Assembly: GCA_022059125.1 (NCBI GenBank)
Contig: JAEUWY010000006.1
Span: 186,001 to 250,000, forward strand
DNA from: Corynespora cassiicola
Lineage: Eukaryota; Ascomycota; Dothideomycetes; Pleosporales; Corynesporascaceae
Length of the DNA stretch: 64,000 nt
Direction of reading: 5' to 3'
A model generated the notes under the pieces. It was given only the letters and a program-made list of their open reading frames with translations, was not told where the DNA came from and searched no databases. Position 1 is the first letter of the stretch. The number at the start of each line of letters is the position of its first letter. A program made the position numbers and the translations under genes. Below, one piece after another: positions 36,425 to 48,100 of the stretch.

Positions 36425-38071
36425 ATGTTTGGCACTCTATTCTCGGATCTTCAACAAAGGGAGCCATTAACCTTTATTGAGAACAAGAATCATGCATCTG
36501 CTCTCAGTCGCAACAGACGCGATAAGCCGCATCTCTCATGCGTATCCTGCCGCACAAGAAAAGTAAGTTTTGTCTCCCAAATGGGGTTGATCATGCTTCG
36601 CCAGGTGGACTAAGCTGACTTGATTTACGCAGATTCGGTGTAGTGGCCAATCCCCGAGCTGCGACAGATGTAGCTCGCTGTTGATTGAATGTCGCTATGA
36701 GAATCGGCGAAAAAGGAGAAACCTCTCTGGATCGACTAGAAAACTTGGTGATGCAGCCATGGATGAATGTAACAAGACCTCGGTCCACGACCAAGAAAGA
36801 GACCAAGAGCAATGTGCTGGCAGCAGTGGCAAGCAAACAGATGGGCAACAAGCAGAAAAAAAAGACACAGAATGGTTCTCTCAAGGCCTGACAGACTTGG
36901 AGAAGTGCGAGCTGCTGACGGTGGACGACCATTCGTCTGGACGGGGTAACGGGGGAGGCTCTCACAGGAGTGCCAGTGAAGAGGATAGCGACTGGATGGA
37001 TATGGATGCCTTTCTTTTCAATCCACCAGCATCTTCCGAGATCAATGGTTCCATGGCCGAAGAGGGTAAGAAGTCTTTCGATACGAATCTCCCGTCTACG
37101 CTAACATGGCGTTTGTGGTAGGGTTTGATATTGGCCACACTGACGGTTGGTCAGCCCCGGACTATGAGAAGCCAGCTTCACGTGGTTTTATATCCGACCT
37201 CTCTTGTATGGATGACCTAGTCTCGCCAGGACTTTCGCAGCCGTTTTGTGCGAGTCCGTTTCGACCGCCCTTCACCAGCACAAGGGAGAGCGGATTTGGA
37301 AATGGACCAGACCAGCAGGCGCGAAGTCAATGCCTCGACGTGTCCGAGTCCCATGCTGAGCCTCTCCATCTGCCGACAGAAACTCCATCCACCAACTTGG
37401 CCGGGTCTTGGGCTGAAGGTCGCGGCCAGGCCGACGGGCGAGACTTCGCGTCGATGGTATCGGCGTTGGGGCTTGGCACCCGCGGCCACGCGTCAGGCCG
37501 GACTACAAGTGCATCGGAGCCGATGCAGCGACGCAATTCAAAGGCGGACTGTCGCTGCCGCGAAATGACGACATCGCTCTTCGAGGAGCTCTGTGCCGAA
37601 AGCGCCAGCAGCCATCAAAAATCCCTGGATGCACTGCTCGGCCATTTCCGCGGGGCGATGAGCCACGCCACCACGATGGTGGATTGCCATGTGTGCCGAC
37701 CGCAGGTGGAAAGCAACATGCTCCTTGCCATGGCGGGACACTACATGGGCACGATGCTTGAGCGCATCGTCATGGGCTACATGCGATTGAGGAGCGAGAC
37801 GGACGGGCCTGAGGACATGGTGGAGGGATCCGGCGGGGACATGTGGTTTTCGACGTATCGCATCGACAACAAGTCGGAGCGCATGCAGGTCCTGGGATGC
37901 CTGGTCTGGGTGCAGATGCTGGAGTTCTCGCGGCTGCTGGAGAGGCTCAAGACGCGGGCTGGGCCACGTAACGGGCCCGGGATGCTGCTGGGCGAGGCGG
38001 ACAAGAAGGTCGGAGCCATACGGACGGCCCTGTTGTCGTGCAGGAGTACCTCCTCTCAGACCCGAGTCTGA
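36425..38071 (+). CDS. AflR-like Zn2Cys6 transcription factor, probable cluster regulator
   Basis: Exons 36425-36562, 36633-37065 and 37122-38071 encode 506 residues. The zinc cluster is split by intron 1 at the usual place: CVSCRTRK, then IRCSGQSPSCDRC and ending in IEC. A basic RRKRRN stretch follows. The C-terminal part (from about residue 335: CRCREMTTSLFEEL, a central helix bundle, then CLVWVQMLEFSRLLERL) resembles the AflR-type regulatory domain found in polyketide cluster activators. The gene is intact. Located 7 kb from the PKS among co-clustered genes, it is the best candidate for the pathway activator. Targets are not visible in sequence. Confidence 0.85.
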
Positions 38072-38485
38072 TGACTTTTGGGCTGCTGAATAAGCGGGCG
38101 CCTACACGGACGGGCCACTCGGACATCATTGGTGCGCATCCATGTGCCGCGGGACGGCCCTTCCCCATGGGTCAAGCGCCGCCTGCCCGATCCAGCCGCC
38201 CCCGCCTGCGATGGAGGGCGGGAATAGTCTTCTCTCCGCCGGCCCTGCCTGCGCGCTGGGCGTCTGGGCAGCGCCCGATTTGTGCGGCCGAGTGCAGTCA
38301 ATGTCCACACCACTCGTCCCTATTAAAGACACCGCCCTCCAACCCACCGTGCCAGGCAGCCACTCCGGTCCGCATCAGAAGACGCCTTGATCCAGACTCC
38401 AGATTCCAGACTCCAGATTCCCGTTTCCCGTTTTCCGTTTCCAGACTCCAGTTTCCAGTTTGCAGTTCGCCGCACCATTGTTGCC
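38072..38485. repeat. Intergenic with imperfect CCAGACTCCAGATT-type tandem repeats
   Basis: This separates the regulator from the RidA-like gene. At about 38388-38465, just upstream of the RidA start, short imperfect tandem units (TCCAGACTCCAGATTCC and TTTCCCGTTTTCCG variants) form a pyrimidine-rich low-complexity tract. It is probably in the 5' UTR or core promoter. Confidence 0.5.
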
Positions 38486-38994
38486 ATGGCCCATCTCCAG
38501 TACAGCTGCTACAAGGGCTTCGGCGAGGAGAAGCGCGAGCAGCTATGGTACAGCCAGGCCGTGCGGGTCGGTGATATTCTCGAACTTGCGGGCCAAGGTA
38601 GACCATCCGTCCCATCGCCCCACTTTGGTGCCACTTTGGTGCCCACTGTTCCCCGTCGATTCGTCCGCGGCTAATACATTGCCTTGGTATAGGAGGCTGG
38701 GACCCCGAGACCAGCGTCATCCCTACAGATCTCGACGACGAAATTGACCGCGCCTTCGCCAATGTCGACCATTGTCTCAAGGACGCGGGCGGGGCTGGCT
38801 GGTCCGAAGTCTACAAGATCCGCCTGTACCTCACAGACGCCAACGAGCAAGCCATTGTGGCTTCTGTCAGGAATTTCAAAAAGTGGACGCCAAAACATCG
38901 TCCCATTCTGACTTGTGTTGAGATCAGCAAGCTGGGACTTCCGGGCATGAGGGTTGAGATTGAGGTCAAGGCTCATGTCGCCAACAAGGCCTGA
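38486..38994 (+). CDS. RidA/YjgF/UK114-family small protein, catalytic Arg apparently absent
   Basis: Exons 38486-38597 and 38693-38994 (intron 95 nt) encode 137 residues. The fold is recognised from YSQAVRVGDILELAGQGGWDP, the AFANVDHCLKDAGG helix, and the C-terminal VEIEVKAHV strand. Enamine/imine deaminases of this family use an Arg in a PxARTxVEV segment. Here the equivalent reads HRPILTCVEI, with Leu at that place, so ordinary RidA deaminase chemistry is doubtful. Homotrimer formation is expected for the family. It lies inside the putative cluster, but small RidA proteins also occur elsewhere, so membership is uncertain. Confidence 0.85.
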
Positions 38995-39638
38995 GGGAAA
39001 CAAGTCATCGCCATCATCCTGGCCTTTTCAATAGCCGTCGAGCACTGACCATGGCTTCACTAACATTGAATTGGGCCGGAGCAACTGGGCATTATTATAA
39101 CTCACAAACTACGGCTTGGACTCTGCCTATGATTAGCTTTGCCGTTGGCAGTGAAATAAAAATAACTCATACATTTATGCATTTATTATTTACTTTCTTT
39201 TTTCTAAAAAAGATCAACGACTGATATTATGATTTTATCAAATGACATGAGAATATAATTAAACTAGTAGAGCAGAAAAAGAAGAACTTCTACAGCTCTT
39301 CAGATAGTGAAGACTGTATGGGATATCCGTCAAAGGCGCTGATGTGGAGTTCCACATTTCATGCCATCCTTGCTTAGAAAGACAGCCAGTGTCATGTCCT
39401 GTTTCCTCGACTTCCTCTGCGGCATTTTGAGCAAATATGATGGCGAATCTGACAAATTTGGATGAAGAAGAGATGATTATTCCGCTCCAACTCTCCAGAT
39501 TTTATCAATACTAGTTATAAAATAACATATAATATTTAATAATACAATCCAGTAGGCTTATTATATATTTGCTTATCTTGCCCACTTTCTTATATCAAGT
39601 ACTTCGTATGATACGCTAGAATTCTGGTAGTGATCTAC
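38995..39638. other. AT-rich convergent intergenic region
   Basis: This lies between the convergent RidA-like and membrane protein genes. It is strongly AT-rich from about 39160 to 39630. No gene is seen. Confidence 0.4.
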
Positions 39639-40835
39639 CTATTTCAACTTTTTCTGTTGATGAGACACGCTCCCAGACACGGCCACCTTTTGTCTTAAAA
39701 TGTCTTCTCTCAAGAACAGAATGATTGCGCAAACACACCCAAAACTCACAGCATGATTAAGAAATAGTGCCATAAAAAAGATACCAGTTTGATGGAGTCT
39801 GGTAAGACCCGCATACATGAGATGCAGTATTACAGTAACATATACAGCAGCGGCGATGATGATGATGATGTAATCCCACTGGAGGAAGAATGTTGACTCC
39901 GCAATGTGAGATAATTCTGTCGCATTGGAGTGCCCAAGCTTGTGGGATAGAGGAATGAAGAGTGACTCGTGAGAAATAGAATGGTCATTGGTGACAATGA
40001 GCTCCCATAAGACTGACAAGTGTGTCACGGCAGAGAACAAGCCAAACAGCAAGAAAACTGCCTTCAGCCATGGTACATCGGAATTTGAAGATCGCTCAGA
40101 TTCCACCACCTGCTCCGTATTTCTTGATGTGAGGAACAATCCAATGGCAGCCATGGCAGCGTAGCACAAAAAAGGAGTGAGCTGCCACACTGCTGTCCAT
40201 GCCTGATGCTGTGCCGTCGTGATGCCGGAAGGCGGGAAGTATACCATGCGATACAGATGCAGGACTGTGATGATGGTGGCTGGAAGAAGAGCCTTGGCTT
40301 GGAGGTAAGGCACAGTGGGATCCTGAGATACTGGTCGTTCGGAGGAGAAACTGTGCTGCTCAAGCTCCAACATCAAGTAAAGCGGCACAAAGATGGCGGC
40401 GCCGATCAACTGCCAAGCCAGAATATTGACAGGAACCCTACTCGCGGGTAAGACACCTGATATCAAGTGTGTTCCTTGAAAAGTCCTCACTTACCAACGA
40501 AGCATAATGTTCTTACACCCTCTGCGTCGACTCTCAACCATGGCGAAGACACCAAGTGACTGCACCGAAGCGCTAAAGGTGCGCGAAAGCAGTATAGTGG
40601 CTCTCTCCTTACTGAGAACTGGGTCCCAGAATGATACAGACATCGGTAACACATGGTCGATAATAGGATAGCCTGTGTAGATGGTATTCAGCACCTTTCC
40701 GTCGCCGAATACCTTCTCTGTCGCATGCGTCACCAAGGCATCAGCCCCTCCATCTAGCAAGAATATGCCTTCTAATAGGAAAGCTGCAGCAATGGACAGT
40801 AGTATAAAAACTGCTCGCAAAGACACACTGTACAT
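39639..40835 (-). CDS. Polytopic membrane protein of unrecognised family
   Basis: Exons 40835-40495 and 40440-39639 (intron 54 nt) encode 380 residues. Hydrophobic segments near residues 5-26, 115-140, 163-185, 200-228, 248-270, 300-328 and 335-360 suggest seven or eight transmembrane helices. Motifs such as LPMSVSFWDPVL and ESRRRGCKNIMLR stand before the first intron. I do not recognise the family. Membrane proteins of this size in fungal clusters are often cyclases or transport accessories, but no catalytic signature is visible. It sits tail-to-tail with the RidA-like gene and divergent from the MFS pump. Confidence 0.75.
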
Positions 40836-41344
40836 TCTGAGATGTTGGTGATTGAAATGAAAAGGGGAAAAAATGTCTAAAAAATTGATGTAGAGATCGA
40901 AAAAGCCATCATCTTACACGGAATTTTTGCATGTATTTGTATGACCATCTACGCAGAGCCCAATGTGCGAGAACATTTTCATAGAGTTCATGGGCTACAC
41001 TTTTTTTCGGCCATGATGCGGAGAGTAACATGTTGAGACTGGGATGTTCAGTAACGGTGGTGACAAATACGGACAGTAATCCTCATGCGGGGTTTACAAT
41101 TGTGTTGTGATCTTGGCTGCGCTGTTCCCGATTTGGTACGGGCCGTCCTCGTCTTGGGTGGACACCACATTTCAAATTGTGACAGCCTCAACCTTTCGCA
41201 ATGGTCTAATTTAAGATTTTGGATATTCTTGTTCCAACCCGTCACGCTGTATACAGTCTCTATCTACGCCAAGGAACAGGACAGATTTCCTCACATCATT
41301 TCTCCATTATACATTAATGCTTGAATCTCCCGTATTGTTTAACC
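40836..41344. promoter_or_regulatory. Divergent promoter, membrane protein / MFS pump
   Basis: These 509 bp lie between two divergent membrane-protein genes of the cluster and would serve both. No specific site is identified. Confidence 0.35.
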
Positions 41345-43301
41345 ATGTCGCTTGAGCATCCAATCAATGTTGCGTCTATTGAAGATAATAATACCGGAGG
41401 GAAGGAGTCTGTTCTACACAGTCCCGACTTGCCGTCAAGCACTGATGGACTTGAGTCTCAAGAACGTCTGGGAGACGAGGCTCCAGTGCGAAACTATTCC
41501 ACATGGCAATGGTTACTAGTCTGCGTAGCGATATACAGCAGTTCTTTTCTCTACGGATTAGACAATGCCATTGTGGCTGATATTCAAGGTCCGCTGATAG
41601 ATGACCTTGGTGAATTTGGCAAGCTTGGCTGGTTGGCTGTTGGGTTTCCACTCGGTAGCGTGGCAACCATTCTTTCCTTGTAAGTTTGGTCGTTTTACTA
41701 GAGCATAAGGGGTAAATCTAACATAATGCAATAATTTTAGTGGTAAAGCATACGGAACTTTCGATATCAAGTGGCTCTATGTGGGGAGTACAGTTATGTT
41801 TACCGCCGCCAGTGCTCTTTGCGGAGCTGCCCCTGTATGTTATTCTTTCCTGAACTGTAGTGCTTACAGGCTGATTACAACGCAGAACATGAATGCACTT
41901 ATTATCGGTCGTGTCTGGGCCGGAATTGGAGGCGCTGGAATGTATCTCGGGTAAATTCAGGGGCTTTTGTATCGTTGAATATTAACTAATTGCATCAAGT
42001 GTCTTGAATTTGGTTACTGTAAGCACGAGCTTGCATGAGAGGCCTCTATACATGAGTCTCAACGGCCTCGTCTGGGGAGTGGGATGCGTTCTCGGCCCAG
42101 TCATTGGCGGTGCATTCGCTGACAGCCCGGCGACGTGGCGATGGGTGGGTTTTATTGACCACTCTCTGAAGTCTGCTGAGATATGATAGGCCTTCTACAT
42201 CAACTTGATATTATTCGCGATATTTGCGCCCGGACTGCTTCTCGTGCTGCGACCTGTTTGCTTGACACCCAATGTTCCCTTCATTCAACGACTCTTAAGT
42301 ATGGACTGGTTGGGTATGACACTCAATGCCGCCATGTACACTGTCTTTGTCATGGTTTTCACAATGGCGGGTGTGGAATGGACGTGGAATGATGCTCGCA
42401 CCATCTCCATGTTGATTGTACTCGGTGTCATACTGATCGCATTTGTTGTCACTCAGTCTTTTGCTTTATTTACTTCGACTTCGAATCGTCTTTTTCCCGG
42501 AGACTTCTTGCGGGACAAGACATTGGTGCTCCTCTACATCTCTCAGGCTTGCGCTTCGACAGCCCTGTTCCTTCCCATTTACTGTAAGACCCCCTCAACG
42601 TCGCATCAAATCCTAAATTTAACGTATATACAGATATCCCGCTTTTTTATCAACTAGTCCACGGAGAGGGTGGTATTCAAGCCGCTGTTCGGCTCATTCC
42701 ATTCATGATCATCGCTGTGGCTGCGTGTCTGGTTCAAGGGGCCGTGATGCCTCGCATTGGATATTCCACGCCATGGTTCTTCGCTGCAAGCGTCTTCTCG
42801 GTTGTCGCAGGTGCTCTATTTTACGGTGCTATTGATATCGACACACCTACAAGCCATGTATACGGTTTTTCTGTACTCCTCGGCCTTGGTGCCGGTCTTT
42901 CTCAGACTGTGGCATATTCGAGAGCAGCGGGTGAAGTCCCCCTAAGTCGGGCTTCAGATGCTGTGGCATTTATCAACACCGCACAAATCGGATCGAGTGT
43001 CATCGCGCTTACCATAGCGTCGTCTATTTTTCAGAATGTTGGCAGGCACCGAGTATCAGACGCAATGCAGGGTCTTGGATATTCAGCCGCTGATGTTGGA
43101 TATGCACTGCAGGGCCAGCGGTCTACCATTCTTCAAGAGCTTCCCGTTGAAGTCCGCAATCGCATACTTGAAAGCATTTCGCAGACAATTGTTGACGAAT
43201 TCATCTTGGTAATGGCAGCAGGATGTTTGGGGACCATCGCTTCACTTTTACTGCCATGGAAACGATCAATTATTGATCCAAGCACAGCAGTAGCTATGTA
43301 A
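41345..43301 (+). CDS. MFS exporter of the DHA2 (14-TM) drug/metabolite efflux type
   Basis: Six exons (41345-41679, 41741-41834, 41886-41950, 42000-42144, 42190-42583, 42634-43301) encode 566 residues; every junction is phase-consistent. Signatures are LDNAIVADIQ in TM1, GRVWAGIGGAGMYLG in TM4, and the antiporter motif C-like SLNGLVWGVGCVLGPVIGGAFA in TM5. The length and long second half fit 14-TM efflux pumps such as those in mycotoxin and polyketide clusters. It should export the cluster product or an intermediate across the plasma membrane. I chose ATG 41345 because upstream in-frame sequence has no ATG. Confidence 0.88.
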
Positions 43302-43704
43302 AGAAAACCACGGGATGGAGAAAAAAAATCTTGGAATATCTAGGTATTTCGCTAGTATAAGGAAGAATAATGTAAGTTAGAGTTAATCGACCTGGATTAA
43401 TCATGAATCTATATCAGCGACGTATATGTACACTCTGCGATATTAAAAAACTTATCAAAGTGCGCATATAAAGCAACTCCAAGAGCCGAACCGAGGATCA
43501 TGGGCTTATAACCACAAATCTGGGACATGAAATACCAGCACGATAGATAAAATTATATAGATCTTGAAATAACTTAATCAGAACAGTACAGCTGATAAAT
43601 AGTTGAAATTCAAATGCAATTCCATAAGCATGTTTAAAAAGAAACGAGAATTGGTCAATAAATTGAGTGTATGCTGTATCATATAGTTGTAAACCTATTA
43701 TATG
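43302..43704. other. Convergent AT-rich intergenic region
   Basis: This lies between the convergent stops of the MFS pump and the FSH1 hydrolase. It is AT-rich and no gene is seen. Confidence 0.4.
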
Positions 43705-44617
43705 TTACAAATTCTCACTTGGTCTTGCGTGCGACACTTCCGACGTGCGGATTGCCCACTCCAGCGCCCTCGTGACAGCCTTGACTTCAGCAGCCTTCTG
43801 TGGCGGCTCATGCCCCCCACTGTGCTCTAACTTTTTGGTATATCTCTCATCACACAATTCGTACGCCACTTGAGACATTGCGCGCATGAAATGGAGATCG
43901 CGTTTGCCGGTAACGTGTACCGTCGGGATAAGTATACGGTCACTCAGGAGTTCCGGATGCATTATCCTGGGTGCCCCTATTCCATCCCCACCAGAATAGA
44001 CTGCGAGGTCATAGTCCGGTAGCATCTGCCGCTGTTTCTTTGCAGGAATTATTGTTCGGTGTAAGAGTTGTACGAACAATCGCTCTTCTCGCGTAAGGCA
44101 TACACCCTTTGCAAGCCCAGAATCCGTCACGTCTTGTCCACGAGCAACTAAATTCTGGATGACCTCACTGCAACATGTTGGCGTCGCTGAACATGGCATC
44201 ACTGAGGAGAACAGCAATGCAAACTGGAATGGGACCATCTCGCGGCGTTGTCGCTGTCTGTGCATGTACGATACAGCCAAGGCAGCACCCTGGCTGAAAC
44301 CCAAAATACCGTTGAACGGACCAAGTTCATCGAGAGTGTTTGTGAAGTGTTCCAGAGCTTCGTCCATATCGTCAGCGGAGTATCCGACCGTGTGCGAAAA
44401 GAACGGTCCCTCGATATGAAGACCTATACCTGGATTTTGTGTTAGACAGGCTGTAGAACAATAACAGTGAATAATTACCCGGTCCTCTTTCACATGGTAT
44501 TGGGCCATTAACGAAGATAAACTCAAAGGTTGGATCGACAGCCCTGATAAGGTGTCGCAGTTGATTTTCGAGGACAGTTGCGGAGCTGCCTACTCCATGA
44601 AGACAAAGAATCCTCAT
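43705..44617 (-). CDS. FSH1-family serine hydrolase, candidate polyketide-releasing thioesterase
   Basis: Exons 44617-44479 and 44429-43705 (intron 49 nt) encode 287 residues. The alpha/beta-hydrolase begins MRILCLHGVG. Its catalytic triad is visible: Ser in GILGFSQGAAL, Asp in TGKRDLHFM, and His in HSGGHEPP. FSH1 proteins of this kind are established releasing enzymes in some highly reducing PKS pathways, such as LovG in lovastatin biosynthesis. The adjacent PKS lacks a thioesterase domain and the two genes are divergent, so release of the finished chain is the likely job. An alternative upstream ATG (44659) would add 14 residues. Confidence 0.87.
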
Positions 44618-45131
44618 TATGATGGGACCAATATTTCCAACAGCGATATCAAAGTACACTCCATCACAAAATTATTTGGTTGTTGTATACTGGCATCTGA
44701 AACCAAAGTGGGACAATGTGTTCCCTGTTTTGGTCATTGCCGGCGCTAGTGGGTGTGGACAATTACGGCTAGCACACGTACTCTTGCCTCTTTTCTAACG
44801 CCGATTTCCACTTTTGTTCCTAGTCCAAGACTGCCTTGCAGAATAATCATGCAAGTACCTGATTGTCTATTGCAGCGCAATAGTGCGTCCATTAGCGGAG
44901 AAAAGGAACTTTCCCGAATTGTTGAAGCGTGTCATTGTGTTTCTACATCATTATAGATTTAACATCTACGACAATCTCCTAGTCCATTAACTAAACCATT
45001 CATTCGCCAAACCATCCGCTCATTCGCATCTATTCAGTGTCGACGACATCGCCCGGTGACAGCAGATTATTACCCAACAATCAACACCAAGAGACAGGTT
45101 TCCCCTCCATTAGCCCTCCCAGACCACTAAA
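44618..45131. promoter_or_regulatory. Bidirectional promoter, FSH1 hydrolase / PKS
   Basis: These 514 bp separate the divergent hydrolase and PKS genes and should coordinate their expression. No definite regulator site is claimed. Confidence 0.4.
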
Positions 45132-48100
45132 ATGGGCGATGACAAGTTTGAGCCAATTGCTATTGTTGGGGCAGCATGCCGATTTGCCGGCGAAATATCG
45201 TCTTTGGGTGATTTATGGGACATTATCAGCAAAACCAAGACTGGTCATTGCAAAATACCAAACGATCGATGGGATGCAGATACTTGGCATCACCCGGATC
45301 CGGACAGGAAAGGTGGGGTAAGTTAAGATGAATTGTCTCCCATACTTTCCATGTCCTAAACGACCAATCACAGATTGCAGTGAAGGATGGATACTTCTTG
45401 AAGCATGATGTCGGCCAATTTGACGCGCCGTTCTTTTCGACTACTGAGAAGGAAGCTGCTGCTATGGACCCAATGAAGAGGCTTTTGCTCGAAGTTGCTT
45501 ACGAAAGTATTGAGAATGGTTAGTTAGCCTTGATAAACGCGGCTATTACTCTAGCTGACGAAGTTTCACAGCCGGCATTCGAGTCGAAAACCTTATGAAC
45601 TCTCAGACAGGCTGCTACGTTGGATGCATGACCAATGACTATGAGATGATGTCTCTTCATGATATCTACGACGTTGGTCATGCAGCAGCATCCGCTACCA
45701 GTGAAGCTATGATCGCAAACCGAGTGTCGTGGTTTTTTGGACTACGCGGTCCCAGTCTGACACTGGATACAGCATGCTCATCAAGCCTTTACGCCCTTCA
45801 TCTAGCATGTCAGTCACTGCGTCTTGGTGAAACAGAAATGGCAAGTATCATCCGTTCCCTCTTAAATTTCATGAATTTGTTTCCTCTGAAACATCTGGAG
45901 GTGCTAACTATGTCAGTCTTTGGTTGCCGGTGTTAATCTAATCCTCAACCCGAACACCATGCACCAACTCTCAGCAATGCATATGTTAAGCCCCGAGGGA
46001 ATCTCGCATACATTCGATGACCGTGCGAACGGTTACGGTCGTGGCGAAGGTATCGGATGTCTTATCGTAAAGAGGCTTTCTGATGCTATTCGCGACGGTG
46101 ATACAATCCGCTGTGTTATCCGCGGCACTGGTGTGAATGCCGATGGGAAAACACCTAGCATCACCCAACCCAGCTCAACGGCCCAAGCCGATCTGATAGT
46201 AAGAACATACGAAGCGGCTGGGCTGTCTATGGCCTCTACGCAGTATTTTGAGAGTCATGGAACAGGCACTCCTGTTGGAGTAAGTCAGAACTCAGGTATC
46301 TCTGCCACTTGCTTGCTAATTCATCCTAGGATCCGATTGAAATGTCAGCAATTGGTTCAACTCTTGGAGCTAGTCGTGTTGATGCGGATCTCGGCCCTCT
46401 GTATGTTGGCAGTATCAAACCTACAGTTGGTCATACCGAAGGCTGTTCAGGGCTGGCCGGGGTCTTCAAAGCCATCACATGTCTTGAGCGCGGGATGCTC
46501 GTGCCAACCTACGGCGTGGGTCGCCTCAATCCCAAGCTGACACTGGCAGAATGGAACATTGCTCTTCCATCGGAGACAATGAGATGGCCTGAGAAGGGCC
46601 AGCGGCGGATCAGTGTCAATTCCTTTGGATTTGGAGGCGCAAACGCGCATGTTATCCTTGATGACGCCTACCACTACTTGGCGGATCGTGGCCTAGTAGG
46701 CAATCACAGCACAACACTGAATGAGACAGATGATGAAGCCGCTTCTGATTCTGGAGTTAGCAGCATGGGGTCTGTCACACCTTCTGATGAAGGGGTACTT
46801 ACGAAGCAGTTATTTGTCTTCAGCACCAAAGATCAAGCAGGTATCCAGCGTCTAGCATCATCGTACGCCAGTTATCTCGACACAGCTGCTATTGCTGACA
46901 AGGAAGACTTCCGCTTTCTTAGCAACCTAGCACACACACTGTCATTACGCCGCTCTCACCTTGACTTTCGCAGTTTTGCAGTCGCATCATCGCGAAAAGA
47001 GTTGTCGACGAAGCTCAGCAAGGGTCTCCTGAAGTTGCCTCGTTCATCGCGTCAATACCAAAATCCTGTCTTTGTCTTTACCGGACAAGGCGCGCAGTGG
47101 CCTGGAATGGGCGCCCAGCTAATCAGTCACTCCATATTCCAAGAAAGTATCCAAGCCTCTCAGTCATATCTCGAGGTATTGGGCTGCAGGTGGAATATAG
47201 TCGAGGAGCTTGAGAAAGACAGCATTCACTTTCCCCAGTACAGCCAAACACTTTGTACAGTGCTTCAAGTAGCTCTAGTGGATCTTCTGCGATCCTGGAA
47301 TGTTATACCTGGAGCTACAGTCGGCCACTCCAGTGGTGAGATTGGTAAGTTTCAATGGAGCCTTCGAACTTGCTTTTATCATTCGTTAACAAAGAATCCA
47401 GCCGCTGCATATGCCGCATCACTGATTTCACATGCTGATGCCATTAAAATTGCCTATGTTCGTGGTCTCAGCTCTGCTGAGGTGACCCAGCCTGGAGCCA
47501 TGCTTGCGGCTGGTCTCAGTACAAAAGAAGCATCCCAATACTTGAGTTTTGTTCCTCACGAAGCTGCTGTAGTAGCGTGTGTCAACAGTCCTTCTAGTGT
47601 CACGCTTTCTGGTGATGTTGACGCAATTGACAAACTGGAAGCTATAATCTCAGCTGATGGAAAATTTGCAAGGAAGCTGAAGGTCAAAACAGCTTACCAC
47701 TCGCCACACATGCGCAAAGTCTCCCAGGGATACTTTGACCGCATGGGTAACCTGTCGATATCCACATCGGAGGGTGATCCAGATGCTATCAAACCCCTCA
47801 TGTTTTCATCTCTTAAGGGCCGCATCATCGAATCTCCAGACGAGTTGGATGCGGAATACTGGGTGTCCAACATGGAAAACACTGTTCAGTTCTCGGCCGC
47901 AGTTTCTGCTCTTCTCAAGCACCCGCAAGCGGGCAAGAAAGTTCCTATCCGGTGGGGCAGCTTCGTAGAGCTTGGCCCACACACTGCCCTGAAGGGTCCG
48001 GTACAACAAATCATTTCCTCGAACTCAACGAGCAAGGCCGTCAAAGATGCCCCGTATCTGTCCATGATTGAGCGTGGGAAGAACGCGATTGATACCGCTT

